Shown in pieces: positions 1-8,369 of a stretch of DNA of 31,475 nucleotides (position 1 is the first letter of the stretch; each line of letters opens with the position of its first letter). Position numbers and translations under genes: made by a program. Source of the DNA: Rhodobacteraceae bacterium UBA6236 (lineage in GTDB: Bacteria; Pseudomonadota; Alphaproteobacteria; Rhodobacterales; Rhodobacteraceae); contig DJWG01000004.1 of the NCBI GenBank assembly GCA_002440945.1, positions 2,612 to 34,086 on the forward strand. The letters are read 5' to 3'. The notes beneath the pieces are model-generated. The model saw only the letters and a program-made list of their open reading frames with translations. It was not told the DNA's origin and did not search any database.

Positions 1-1
1 C

Positions 2-589
2 CAGCCGGTCGAGCATCTGGCGATCTGCCGCGCCACACCCAACACCTGGACCTTCCGCCCCGCCGATCTGGTGGAAACCGCCGAAGCCTGGGAACTGGCG
101 CTGACCGCCCGTTCCACGCCCTCGGTCCTGGCGCTCAGCCGCCAGAACCTGCCCCTGGTGCGCAAGGTCCATACCGCAAAGAACCTGACCGCCCAGGGCG
201 CCTATGTGCTGGCCGAAGCGACGGGCAAGCGCCAGGCGATCCTGATGGCCACCGGCTCCGAGGTCGAAATCGCGCTGAAGGCCCGCGACCTGCTCGAAGC
301 CGAAGGGATCGGCACCCGCGTCGTTTCCATGCCCTGCATGGAACTTTTCGCCGTTCAGCCGGAAGCCTACCGCAAGAAGGTTCTGCCGGCCGGTCCGGTG
401 CGCGTCGCCGTCGAAGCCGCCGTGCGCCAGCCCTGGGACCGCTGGCTGCTGGGCGAACGCGGCGTGGAACGCAAGGCGGCCTTCGTGGGGATGACGGGCT
501 TCGGGGCTTCGGCCCCGGCCGAACGGCTATACGCCGAATTCGGCATCACCGCAGAAAACATCGTGGCGCAGGTCAAGGCGCGCCTCTGA
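2..589 (+). CDS. tkt: Transketolase, C-terminal part (5' truncated by window)
   Basis: This is the last 195 codons of transketolase, the thiamine-diphosphate enzyme that moves two-carbon ketol units in the pentose phosphate and Calvin cycles. The frame is open from base 2 and has no start in the window. It begins with [11 protein letters not shown], which matches the conserved THQPVEHLA segment of the pyrimidine-binding domain, followed by [13 protein letters not shown] and [11 protein letters not shown]. The rest is the transketolase C-terminal domain, with [22 protein letters not shown] and the final [21 protein letters not shown]. All of these are typical of bacterial Tkt. A GTG at 71 lies inside the conserved domain and is not a start. 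A strong hairpin follows directly. Confidence is high; only the upstream part is missing. Confidence 0.95.
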   Translation, partial: QPVEHLAICRATPNTWTFRPADLVETAEAWELALTARSTPSVLALSRQNLPLVRKVHTAKNLTAQGAYVLAEATGKRQAILMATGSEVEIALKARDLLEAEGIGTRVVSMPCMELFAVQPEAYRKKVLPAGPVRVAVEAAVRQPWDRWLLGERGVERKAAFVGMTGFGASAPAERLYAEFGITAENIVAQVKARL

Positions 590-598
590 CCGATTGCA

Positions 599-630
599 CC
601 CGGGCCGGAGCGATCCGGCCCGGGGGCTTT
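599..630 (+). terminator. Hairpin terminator after tkt
   Basis: An 11-bp perfect stem (CCCGGGCCGGA at 599-609, TCCGGCCCGGG at 614-624) closes a GCGA tetraloop, which is a stable GNRA type. Only a short T run follows (CTTTA), so release may be weak or Rho-assisted. It begins 9 bases after the tkt stop and ends before the RBS of the next gene. Confidence 0.75.
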
Positions 631-657
631 ACGGACGGGCGTCGGAAGGGGATCAAC

Positions 658-2172
658 ATGGAACTGTCGATCACCGACCCGTCGCCGCTTCCCCCGCCGC
701 CCGCCGCCTTCAACCTGGCGGCTCATGTGCTGGGTCGTGGAAGCCAGGCCCCCGACAAAAGCGCCTTGCAGATCCTGCGCCTTTCCGGCGCCGAACGCTG
801 GAGCTATGGGCGTCTTGAAGCCGCCGTGCGGGGCGTGGCCAGCGGGTTAATTTCGCAGGGTCTTCAACCCGGCGACCGGGTCCTGATGCGGCTTGGCAAT
901 ACGGTCGAATTCCCGCTGGCCTTCCTTGGCGCCATTGCCGCCGGGATCGTCCCGGTGCCGACTTCCGCGCTTCTGACGGTGCCCGAGGTCACGAAGCTTG
1001 CCCGGATGATCGCCCCGAAGGCGGTGATCGCGGCGAAAGGCGTCGCGCTGCCCGAAGGCGATCTTCCTGTGATCGACGCGGGCCGCTTCCGCGCCTGGGA
1101 AGATCTGCCGCCTGCCCCGTTCCAGATGGGCCCCGCTGACCGGCTCGCATATGTCGTCACCACCTCGGGCACCTCGGGCCTGCCGCGCGCGGTCGGCCAC
1201 GCGCATCGGGCGATCCTTGGCCGGGCGCTGATGCACGAAGGCTGGTACGGGATCACGGCGGAAGACCGGCTGCTGCACGCGGGCGCCTTCAACTGGACCT
1301 ATACGCTCGGGACCGGCCTCATGGACCCCTGGACGGTCGGCGCGACCGCCCTGATCCCCGCGCCCGGCATCCCGCCCGCGCAACTGCCGCTGCTGCTCAA
1401 ACGCTTCGATGCCACGATCTTCGCCGCCGCGCCGGGGGTCTACCGCCAGATGCTGCGCGACGGAAAACCCTTGGCGCTGCCGCGCCTGCGCCACGGGCTT
1501 TCGGCGGGCGAACGACTGATGCCATCGGTCCGCGCTGCATGGGATGCCGCGACCGGCACCCCGATCTATGAAGCACTTGGCATGTCGGAATGTTCAACCT
1601 TCATTTCCGGCTCACCCGCCCGCCCGGCGCCCGAAGGCACGACCGGCTATCCGCAACCCGGCCGCCGGATCGCGGTTCTGGAAGATGGCCAGCCGGTGCC
1701 GTGCGGCCAGATGGGCGAACTGGCCATCCACCGCAGCGACCCGGGCCTGATGCTTGGATACCTCGGCGCAGATGACCGGTCGGAGCTGCCGCTGACAGGC
1801 GACTGGTTCCTGACCGGCGATACGGTCGAGATGCAGGCCGACGGCGCGATCCGCTACCTTGGGCGCCGCGACGACATGCTGAACGCCGGCGGCTTCCGCG
1901 TCGCCCCGGCTGAAATCGAGGCGGCTCTGGCCACCTGCCCCGGCGCGGGCGAAGTCGCGGCGGTGGAGTTGCGCATCCGGGAAGACGCGACCATCATCGC
2001 GGCCTTCCATACCGGCCCCGCGACCGAGGCCGCGCTGGCCGCCCATGCCGAAACCTGCCTTGCGCGCTACAAGCAACCCCGTCTTTACCGCCATGTCGCC
2101 GCCCTGCCCCATACGGCCAACGGCAAGCTCAATCGACGCGCGCTCCGCGCGGAATGGGAGGAAAAGCTGTGA
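658..2172 (+). CDS. AMP-dependent acyl-CoA synthetase/ligase, substrate unknown
   Basis: A 504-residue member of the class I adenylate-forming family, which activates a carboxylic acid with ATP and then transfers the acyl group to CoA. The visible core motifs are the Thr/Ser/Gly-rich phosphate loop TTSGTSGLPRA (168-178, Arg where many members have Lys), YEALGMSE (304-311), the ribose-binding Asp in TGD (D388), the hinge GRRDDMLNAGGFR (402-414), and the catalytic Lys in TANGKLNRR (K490). The length is a little short for an acetyl-CoA synthetase and nearer to benzoate- or medium-chain-type ligases, but the substrate cannot be read from sequence. The ATG at 658 has a GGAAGGGG ribosome site just upstream. 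The stop overlaps the GTG start of the next gene (GTGA), so the two are probably co-translated. Confidence 0.85.
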   Translation: MELSITDPSPLPPPPAAFNLAAHVLGRGSQAPDKSALQILRLSGAERWSYGRLEAAVRGVASGLISQGLQPGDRVLMRLGNTVEFPLAFLGAIAAGIVPVPTSALLTVPEVTKLARMIAPKAVIAAKGVALPEGDLPVIDAGRFRAWEDLPPAPFQMGPADRLAYVVTTSGTSGLPRAVGHAHRAILGRALMHEGWYGITAEDRLLHAGAFNWTYTLGTGLMDPWTVGATALIPAPGIPPAQLPLLLKRFDATIFAAAPGVYRQMLRDGKPLALPRLRHGLSAGERLMPSVRAAWDAATGTPIYEALGMSECSTFISGSPARPAPEGTTGYPQPGRRIAVLEDGQPVPCGQMGELAIHRSDPGLMLGYLGADDRSELPLTGDWFLTGDTVEMQADGAIRYLGRRDDMLNAGGFRVAPAEIEAALATCPGAGEVAAVELRIREDATIIAAFHTGPATEAALAAHAETCLARYKQPRLYRHVAALPHTANGKLNRRALRAEWEEKL

Positions 2173-2801
2173 TCAAGCTCGACATCATCTCGGATGTGGC
2201 CTGCCCCTGGTGCTACATCGGCAAGGCCTATCTCGACCGGGCGCTGGAACAGCACCCGGACCACCCCTTCACCGTCGAATGGCACCCTTATCAGCTTGAC
2301 CCGGAAATCCCGGCGGAAGGCATCGACCGCACCGCCTATATGGAGGCCAAGTTCGGCACCCGCGAGAGGATCATCGAGGTCCACAAGCCGATCCTCGAAC
2401 ACGCCGCCCGCGCCGGGATCGAATTCGACCTTCCCGCCATCAAACGTGCGGTCAACACGCTTGACGCCCACAGGCTGATCCATTGGGCGGGGCTTGAGGG
2501 ACGCCAGACGCCGATGGTCTCTGCCCTGTTTCGCGCCTATTGGCGGGAAGGCAAGGACATCAGCGACCGGTCTGTGCTGACCGCGCTTGCCGGATCGGTG
2601 GGCATGGACGAAGCGGTGACCGCCCGGCTTCTCGACAGCGATGCCGACATCGCCGACATCCGCGCCCGCATCGCCCACAGCCAGCGCCGGGGCGTCCGTT
2701 CGGTGCCGACCTTCATCCTCGGCAACACCCACGCCCTGCAAGGCGCGCAGCCGGCCGAGACCTGGGCGCAGGTGATCGACGATCTGCAAAAAGAGGGCTG
2801 A
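2169..2801 (+). CDS. DsbA family oxidoreductase, FrnE/HCCA-isomerase-like
   Basis: A 210-residue thioredoxin-fold protein of the DsbA/FrnE and 2-hydroxychromene-2-carboxylate isomerase superfamily. The N-terminus carries a CPWC redox motif (C12-C15) in DVACPWCYIG, and VPT near residue 180 supplies the conserved cis-proline. There is no signal peptide, so it should be cytoplasmic, like FrnE. I chose the GTG at 2169 because GGAGG at 2157-2161 is correctly spaced for it and because it forms a GTGA overlap with the upstream stop. An ATG at 2154 would lie within the upstream gene and leave no ribosome site. It is probably a thiol-disulfide oxidoreductase or glutathione-dependent isomerase; the pairing with an acyl-CoA ligase gives no definite substrate. 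Confidence 0.82.
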   Translation: MIKLDIISDVACPWCYIGKAYLDRALEQHPDHPFTVEWHPYQLDPEIPAEGIDRTAYMEAKFGTRERIIEVHKPILEHAARAGIEFDLPAIKRAVNTLDAHRLIHWAGLEGRQTPMVSALFRAYWREGKDISDRSVLTALAGSVGMDEAVTARLLDSDADIADIRARIAHSQRRGVRSVPTFILGNTHALQGAQPAETWAQVIDDLQKEG

Positions 2802-2816
2802 GCCTTCTCTTTTGGA

Positions 2817-2876
2817 AAAATACTCCCGCCGGAGGCTCCCCGCGGCACCACCGGGAGCCTCCGGCGGGAGTATTTT
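2817..2876. terminator. 24-bp perfect inverted repeat, probable bidirectional terminator
   Basis: The arms at 2817-2840 and 2853-2876 are exact reverse complements (24 of 24), starting with AAAATACTCCCGCC, around a 12-base loop. Each transcript strand ends in a U-rich tail (TATTTT on +, and the mirror on -). It lies 15 bases after the DsbA-family stop. Its length and perfection go beyond an ordinary terminator and suggest a dispersed intergenic repeat that also terminates. Confidence 0.8.
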
Positions 2877-3035
2877 CACAAAGAAGAAACATGGACGTTC
2901 CAAACCTCCCCGATAAGCGCCGGTGTACGGTGTTTCTATGCCGCGCAACCCCTTTCACCTTTGCCTGGAACTCCGGCTTTCCCGTCCGGCTTGATCCCGG
3001 CATGACCCATCCGCCCAGGATCCGCAGGAGCCCCG

Positions 3036-4232
3036 ATGCCGCGTCGCCTTCCCCTTCCCGAATTCACCGCGATGCTGGCGATGCTTTACGCGACGGTCGC
3101 CTTTTCCATCGACGCGATGTTGCCGGGCCTGCCGATGATCGCGGGCGAGCTGACGCCGGGCGCGGTGAACCGGGCGCAGCTGGTCATCACCTCATTCGTG
3201 CTGGGCATGGGGTTGGGAAGCGGTTTTGCCGGGCCGATCTCGGATGCGGTCGGCCGGCGCGTCACGATCCTTGGCGGCGCGGGGCTTTATGTGATCGGCA
3301 CCTTGCTGGCCTATGTCGCGCCCTCGCTTGAACTGCTGCTGGCGGCGCGGGTGTTGCAGGGCCTGGGGGCAGCGGCGCCGCGGATCGTCGGTCTGGCGCT
3401 GATCCGGGATCTTTATCAGGGGCGCGAGATGGCGCGGGTGTCGTCCTTCGTGATGCTCGTCTTCATGGTGGTTCCGGCCATCGCGCCCTCGATCGGCCAG
3501 GTGATCATCTGGGCGGCGGGCTGGCGGTCGATCTTTCTGGCCTATGTGCTGTTCGCCTGCGTGGCGACGGGGTGGCTGATGCTGCGCCAGGAGGAAACCT
3601 TGCCGCCGTCGGCGCGCCGGCCGCTATCGCTGCCTGTCCTGCTTCGCGGCGCGAAAGAGGTGTTGGGCGACCGGACGGTGATGATCTGCACCGCCGCCAT
3701 GACGGTAGGGTTCGGGCAGATGATGGCGCTTTTGTCCTCGATCCAGCAGATCTATGAGGAAACCTATCATCAGGGCGCGGATTTCCCGAAATGGTTCGCG
3801 TTGTCGGCCGTGATCGCGGCCAGCGCGTCTTTCGTGAATGCGCGGCTGGTGATGCGGCTCGGGATGCACCGGCTGGCGCGCGGCGCCTTTGCGGTGATGG
3901 CGCTCTTCTCGACCCTTGTCGCGCTGGTGCTGGCGTCGAACCTGCTGCACGGCGCTGCGGCCTTCGCGGCGTTCTACCTTTGGGCGACGTCAGTCTTCTT
4001 CATGGCCGGGCTGGTCTTTGGCAACCTCAATGCCATCGCCATGCAGAAGATGGGTCATATCGCCGGGATGACAGCCTCGGTCATGTCGGCGGTCTCGACC
4101 GTTCTGGGGGCATCCATCGCGGTTCCGGTGGGGCTTGCGTTCAACGGAACGCCGCTTCCCGCGATCACCGGGGCGGTGATCTGTTCGTCGCTCGGCTGGA
4201 TCGCGATGGGGCTTTTGCGCGAGGAAGGATAG
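3036..4232 (+). CDS. MFS transporter, Bcr/CflA-type drug exporter
   Basis: A 398-residue inner-membrane protein with about 12 hydrophobic segments, of the major facilitator superfamily, DHA1 Bcr/CflA branch (proton-driven drug or metabolite efflux). The loop between helices 2 and 3 carries motif A in the form ISDAVGRRVTILGG, and RVLQGLGAAAPRIVGLALIRD contains the helix-4 arginine typical of DHA1. The first helix, YATVAFSIDAMLPGLP, closely matches Bcr-like proteins. The ATG at 3036 has a CAGGAG site about 9 bases upstream. The 159-base gap before it holds no other supported feature apart from the end of the inverted repeat. It is convergent with mfd, with 9 bases between the stops. The substrate is unknown. 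Confidence 0.85.
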   Translation: MPRRLPLPEFTAMLAMLYATVAFSIDAMLPGLPMIAGELTPGAVNRAQLVITSFVLGMGLGSGFAGPISDAVGRRVTILGGAGLYVIGTLLAYVAPSLELLLAARVLQGLGAAAPRIVGLALIRDLYQGREMARVSSFVMLVFMVVPAIAPSIGQVIIWAAGWRSIFLAYVLFACVATGWLMLRQEETLPPSARRPLSLPVLLRGAKEVLGDRTVMICTAAMTVGFGQMMALLSSIQQIYEETYHQGADFPKWFALSAVIAASASFVNARLVMRLGMHRLARGAFAVMALFSTLVALVLASNLLHGAAAFAAFYLWATSVFFMAGLVFGNLNAIAMQKMGHIAGMTASVMSAVSTVLGASIAVPVGLAFNGTPLPAITGAVICSSLGWIAMGLLREEG

Positions 4233-4241
4233 CGGGCGCGG

Positions 4242-7200
4242 TCAGCGCCCGGATTTCTTCGTCACCAGCGCCCCGGCCTTTTCCGCCAGATCGCGGGCGA
4301 TGGCGAAGGCGCCCTTGATCTTGTCGGCCTCTTTCGCCCAGTCGCGCGTCAGCATCAGCTTGTTGTCCTTGATCCGCGCCTTGCCGCCTTCGGCGGCGAC
4401 GAATTCCACCAGCCCCGCGGGGTTCGGGAACTTGTCGTTGTGGAACTGTACCGTGGCGCCCTTCGGCCCGGCATCCAGCCGCCCGATCTGGGCGCGGCGG
4501 CACATGCCCTTGATGCGGATCACCAGCAAAAGCGTGTTGACCTCGCGCGGGAGCGGGCCGAACCGGTCGATGAGTTCCGCCGCGAAGCCTTCCAGTTCGA
4601 CCTTGGTCTGCAACCCCGAAAGGCGCCGGTAAAGGCCAAGGCGCACGTCAAGGTCGGGGACGTAGTCTTCGGGGATCAGCACCGGCACGCCAAGGTTGAT
4701 CTGCGGCGCCCATTGTCCGTCATCCTCGGGGCTTTGCAATTCGCCCGAGCGCAGCTTGGCGATCGTCTCCTCAAGCATCGCCTGGTAGAGCTCGTATCCA
4801 ACCTCGTTGATATGGCCCGATTGTTCCTCGCCCAGAAGGTTGCCGGCGCCGCGCAGGTCAAGGTCCTGGCTGGCGAGCGAGAAACCCGCGCCGAGGCTGT
4901 CGAGGCTGGCCAGAAGCCGTAGCCGCTTGGTCGCCTGCGGCGTCAGCGGCGCGCGGGGCTTCGTGGTCAGGTAGCAGTAGGCCCGGGTCTTCGACCGACC
5001 CACGCGGCCACGGATCTGGTAAAGCTGGCTCAGCCCGAACATGTCGGCGCGATGGACGATCATGGTGTTGGCGGTCGGGATGTCGAGGCCGGATTCGACG
5101 ATGGTCGTCGCCAGCAGCACGTCATACCTGCCGTCGTAGAAGGCGTTCATCCGGTCATCAAGCTCACCGGCGGCAAGCTGGCCGTGGGCGATGACGTAGC
5201 TCACCTCGGGGGCATGGGTCTTCAGGAAATCCTCGATCTCGGGCAGGTCCGAGATGCGGGGCACCACATAGAACGATTGCCCGCCGCGGTAATGTTCGCG
5301 CAACAGCGCCTCGCGCAGGGTGACCACATCGAATTCGCTGACATAGGTGCGGATCGCCAGCCGGTCGACGGGCGGCGTGCCGATGATCGACAGGTCGCGC
5401 ACCCCGGTCAGCGACAGTTGCAGCGTGCGCGGGATCGGCGTCGCGGTCAGCGTGAGCACATGGATTTCCGACCGCATCTCCTTCAGCCGTTCCTTGTGGG
5501 TGACGCCGAAGTGCTGTTCCTCGTCGATGATCATCAGGCCAAGATTGCGGAAGCGCACCGCCTTGGCCAGCACCGCGTGGGTGCCGATCACGATGTCAAC
5601 GGTCCCTTCGGCCAGCCCTTCGCGGGTCTTCGCGGCCTCTTTCGCGGTGACGAAGCGCGACAGCGGGCGCACGGTGATCGCGGTGCCGCGGAAGCGTTCG
5701 GCGAAGGTGCGGTAGTGCTGGCGTGCCAGAAGCGTGGTCGGCGCGATGACGGCGACCTGCACGCCCGATTGCGCCGCGACGAAGGCCGCGCGCATCGCCA
5801 CTTCGGTCTTGCCAAAGCCCACGTCGCCGACGATCAGCCGATCCATCGGGCTTCCGGCTTCCAGATCGGCCAGCACGTCGCCGATGGCGGAAAGCTGGTC
5901 GTCGGTTTCCTGATAGGGGAAGCGGGCCGAGAAATCTTCCCATTCGTGGTGCGGCGCTTCCAGGATCGGGGCGCGGCGCAGGTGACGTTCGGCGGCGACC
6001 CGCATCAGCCGTTCCGCGATCTGGCGGATCCGTTCCTTGAGCTTGGCCTTCTTGGCCTGCCATGCCCCGCCGCCAAGCTTGTCGAGCAGGCCTTCCTCAT
6101 GCCCGTAGCGGCTCAGAAGCTCGATGTTCTCGACCGGCAGGTAAAGCCGGTCGCCGCCCGCATATTCCAAGAGCACGCATTCATGCGGCGCGCCAAGTGC
6201 TGTGACGGTTTCCAGCCCCTTGTAGCGGCCGACGCCGTGATCGACGTGGACGACCAGATCGCCCGGCGACAGGCTTTGCGCCTCGGTCAGGAAGTTGTCG
6301 GCGCGGCGGCGCTTCTTCGCGCCCCGGATCAGCCGGTCGCCCAGAACGTCCTGTTCCGAGATGACGGTCAGGCCTTCGGCCTCGAACCCGTGTTCCAGCG
6401 CCCAGACCGTCAGGAACAACCCGCCCCGGCCCTCGCCCACCTCGCGGATGTCGCGGACGGGCTTGGCATCGCGAAGCGTTTCGTCTTCAAGCAGCCCCTT
6501 CAGGCGTTCGCGCGCGCCGTCGGAATAGGAGGCGACGATCACCTGGCCTTCGCTCCGGCGGGCGCGGATGTGGTCGGCCAGGGCACCGAAAAGGCTGACG
6601 TTTTCCAGCGCCCGTTCGGGCGAGAAGTTGCGCCCGATCCGGCCGCCCGCATCCAGCACGTTCAGGCCGGTGGGCTGCGGCAGCGCCGCCAGCTGGATCA
6701 CCCGGTGGTCGACCACCGCTGCGGACCATCCCGCGTCATCCAGATACAATAGCCCCGGCGGACAAGGTTTGTAGACGGTGTCGCCACGATCCTTGCGGGC
6801 CATCGCCTCTTTGCGGGCGTCATACTGATCCTCGATCGCCTCCCAGCGCGACAGGCGCGCGGGCGTGGTCTGGTCATCAAGCATGACCGAAGCCTCGGGC
6901 AGGTAGTCGAAGATCGTTTCCAGCCGGTCATGGAAGAAGGGCAGCCAATGTTCCATCCCGGCATGTTTGCGCCCGGCGCTCACCGCCTCATAGAGCGGGT
7001 CATCGCTTCCGGCGGCGCCGAATTCGATGCGGTAGTTCTGGCGGAACCGGGTGATCGCCGCTTCGTCCAGCACGATTTCGGACACCGGCGCCAGTTCGAC
7101 CACGGTCAGCTTTTCGGTCGTGCGCTGAGTGGCGGCATCGAAGCGGCGGGCGCCGTCCAGCACGTCACCGAAGAAATCCAGCCGCACCGGCCCGCCCGCG

Positions 7201-7694
7201 CCGGGCGGGAAGATGTCGATGATCCCGCCCCGCACCGCATAATCGCCGGGTTCGGTCACCGTGGGGCTGGGCGAAAAGCCCATGCGGACCAGATAGGCAC
7301 GCAAACCCGCCTCATCGACACGCGATCCGACCTTGGCGGTGAAGCTTGAAGCCCGCACGACATCACGGGCCGGGATGCGCTGGCTCGCGGCGTTGAGGGT
7401 GGTCAGCAGGATGAACGGCCCCGGCACGCCCTGCGCAAGGCCCGCCAGCGTCGCCATCCGCGCGGCGCTGACATCGGGGTTGGGCGAGACACGGTCATAG
7501 GGCAGGCAGTCCCAGGCCGGGAAGGTCAGAATCACCGCATCGGGCGCAAAGAACGCCAGCGCCGCGCGCATCGCCTCCATCCGCTTGTCGTCGCGGGCGA
7601 CGTGGATGACGGGTTTGCCCCGTGCCAGTTCGCGCGCCAGAAGCCGGGCGTCGTAGCCCTCGGGGGCGCCGGAAAGGGTGATGGGCGCGGCCAT
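4242..7694 (-). CDS. mfd: Transcription-repair coupling factor Mfd
   Basis: A 1150-residue DNA translocase that recognises RNA polymerase stalled at DNA lesions, pushes it off and recruits UvrA. The length is normal for the family. Domains in order: N-terminal UvrB-like region (about 1-350), RNA-polymerase-interacting CarD-like domain (about 470-540, including VVHVDHGVGRYKGL), RecG-like helicase lobes with Walker A GDVGFGKTE (623-631) and Walker B DEEQ (724-727), the motif RGRVGRSKTRAYCYL (near 890-905), and the C-terminal TRCF domain. The ATG at 7694 (MAAPITLSG) is 3 bases after the stop of the small membrane protein gene upstream, so the two are likely one transcript. The 3' end converges on the MFS gene with almost no spacer. 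Confidence 0.97.
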   Translation of the reverse strand: MAAPITLSGAPEGYDARLLARELARGKPVIHVARDDKRMEAMRAALAFFAPDAVILTFPAWDCLPYDRVSPNPDVSAARMATLAGLAQGVPGPFILLTTLNAASQRIPARDVVRASSFTAKVGSRVDEAGLRAYLVRMGFSPSPTVTEPGDYAVRGGIIDIFPPGAGGPVRLDFFGDVLDGARRFDAATQRTTEKLTVVELAPVSEIVLDEAAITRFRQNYRIEFGAAGSDDPLYEAVSAGRKHAGMEHWLPFFHDRLETIFDYLPEASVMLDDQTTPARLSRWEAIEDQYDARKEAMARKDRGDTVYKPCPPGLLYLDDAGWSAAVVDHRVIQLAALPQPTGLNVLDAGGRIGRNFSPERALENVSLFGALADHIRARRSEGQVIVASYSDGARERLKGLLEDETLRDAKPVRDIREVGEGRGGLFLTVWALEHGFEAEGLTVISEQDVLGDRLIRGAKKRRRADNFLTEAQSLSPGDLVVHVDHGVGRYKGLETVTALGAPHECVLLEYAGGDRLYLPVENIELLSRYGHEEGLLDKLGGGAWQAKKAKLKERIRQIAERLMRVAAERHLRRAPILEAPHHEWEDFSARFPYQETDDQLSAIGDVLADLEAGSPMDRLIVGDVGFGKTEVAMRAAFVAAQSGVQVAVIAPTTLLARQHYRTFAERFRGTAITVRPLSRFVTAKEAAKTREGLAEGTVDIVIGTHAVLAKAVRFRNLGLMIIDEEQHFGVTHKERLKEMRSEIHVLTLTATPIPRTLQLSLTGVRDLSIIGTPPVDRLAIRTYVSEFDVVTLREALLREHYRGGQSFYVVPRISDLPEIEDFLKTHAPEVSYVIAHGQLAAGELDDRMNAFYDGRYDVLLATTIVESGLDIPTANTMIVHRADMFGLSQLYQIRGRVGRSKTRAYCYLTTKPRAPLTPQATKRLRLLASLDSLGAGFSLASQDLDLRGAGNLLGEEQSGHINEVGYELYQAMLEETIAKLRSGELQSPEDDGQWAPQINLGVPVLIPEDYVPDLDVRLGLYRRLSGLQTKVELEGFAAELIDRFGPLPREVNTLLLVIRIKGMCRRAQIGRLDAGPKGATVQFHNDKFPNPAGLVEFVAAEGGKARIKDNKLMLTRDWAKEADKIKGAFAIARDLAEKAGALVTKKSGR

Positions 7695-7697
7695 GTC

Positions 7698-8234
7698 TCA
7701 GCCCAGCGGATTGATGTTGAAGTTCTTCGCCATGCCCCAGAAGGCGGTGGCGAAGATCGAGATCATGCCGACGATCTGCACATGGGTCCGGTGCCGCGCG
7801 AGGTGGCGTTGCAGGATCTCGCCGCTTTCGCCCTGCCGGTCGATCAGCCAGGCGGTATTCATGGTCAGCGCACCGACGATGGTCAGCGGAAACAGGATCA
7901 GCAACACCGCCTGCGCGAATTCGACCCGGTACCAGAAGCCCAGCACCGCCAGCGCCGAGAGGATGAAGAAGGCCATCAGCACAAGGATCGGGCCGGCGAC
8001 CGTCATCATGTAGACGAAGCGGCCGACGTAGATCCTTGCGATCTGGTCCAGATCCTCGGCCGCCTGGCCGCCGTGCTTGCGGGCGCGCAGCACCATGTCG
8101 AAGGGCACGCCCAGCACCCAATGCGATGCCTGGCTCCAGGTAACGGCGAGCGCGATCCAGTACCACAGGTTCGAAAATGACCGCATGTCGATCACTTCGA
8201 ATAGAAGCTGGGTCCAGTTCACAGGCGTCTCCAT
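7698..8234 (-). CDS. Conserved four-helix membrane protein upstream of mfd
   Basis: A 178-residue protein with four predicted membrane spans: NLWYWIALAVTW..., the stretch from MTVAGPILVLMAFF to LGFWY, AQAVLLILFPLTIVGAL, and IVGMISIFATAFWG. It has no enzyme motif. The N-terminal segment TQLLFEVIDMRSFSNLWYWI resembles, from memory, Rhodobacteraceae proteins annotated as a component of the SufBCD complex; that name is weakly grounded and I see no suf genes here. I chose the ATG at 8234 (METPVNW) because hydrophobic, family-like sequence starts there. An open frame continues to 8339, but its extra 35 residues look like promoter-region translation and run towards the divergent hemB. The stop is 3 bases before mfd. 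Confidence 0.7.
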   Translation of the reverse strand: METPVNWTQLLFEVIDMRSFSNLWYWIALAVTWSQASHWVLGVPFDMVLRARKHGGQAAEDLDQIARIYVGRFVYMMTVAGPILVLMAFFILSALAVLGFWYRVEFAQAVLLILFPLTIVGALTMNTAWLIDRQGESGEILQRHLARHRTHVQIVGMISIFATAFWGMAKNFNINPLG

Positions 8235-8369
8235 CCCGTCTTGGCGCGTCACGGGGTCTACCCTCGGCGCGCTGTTCCGTGTAACGGGTAGCGAAAGCCC
8301 CGCCAAGTGCCAAGCGGCCAGATGGCGGGCCAAGTCCACCGCCAGCCGCCCTCAGCCAGAGGAAACGCC

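Noticed and set aside
2540..3331. Plus-strand frame of 263 codons running through the inverted repeat into the MFS gene
   Set aside because: It overlaps two well-supported genes in another frame and translates a terminator hairpin; no conserved segment in it.
5052..6752. Long plus-strand open frame (566 codons) opposite mfd
   Set aside because: It lies wholly inside mfd, is rich in Arg, Gly, Asp and His as expected for the antisense of GC-rich coding sequence, shows no domain, and has no ribosome site.
8235..8339. N-terminal extension of the membrane protein upstream of mfd
   Set aside because: The extra residues are not hydrophobic or family-like and lie in the divergent promoter region with hemB.
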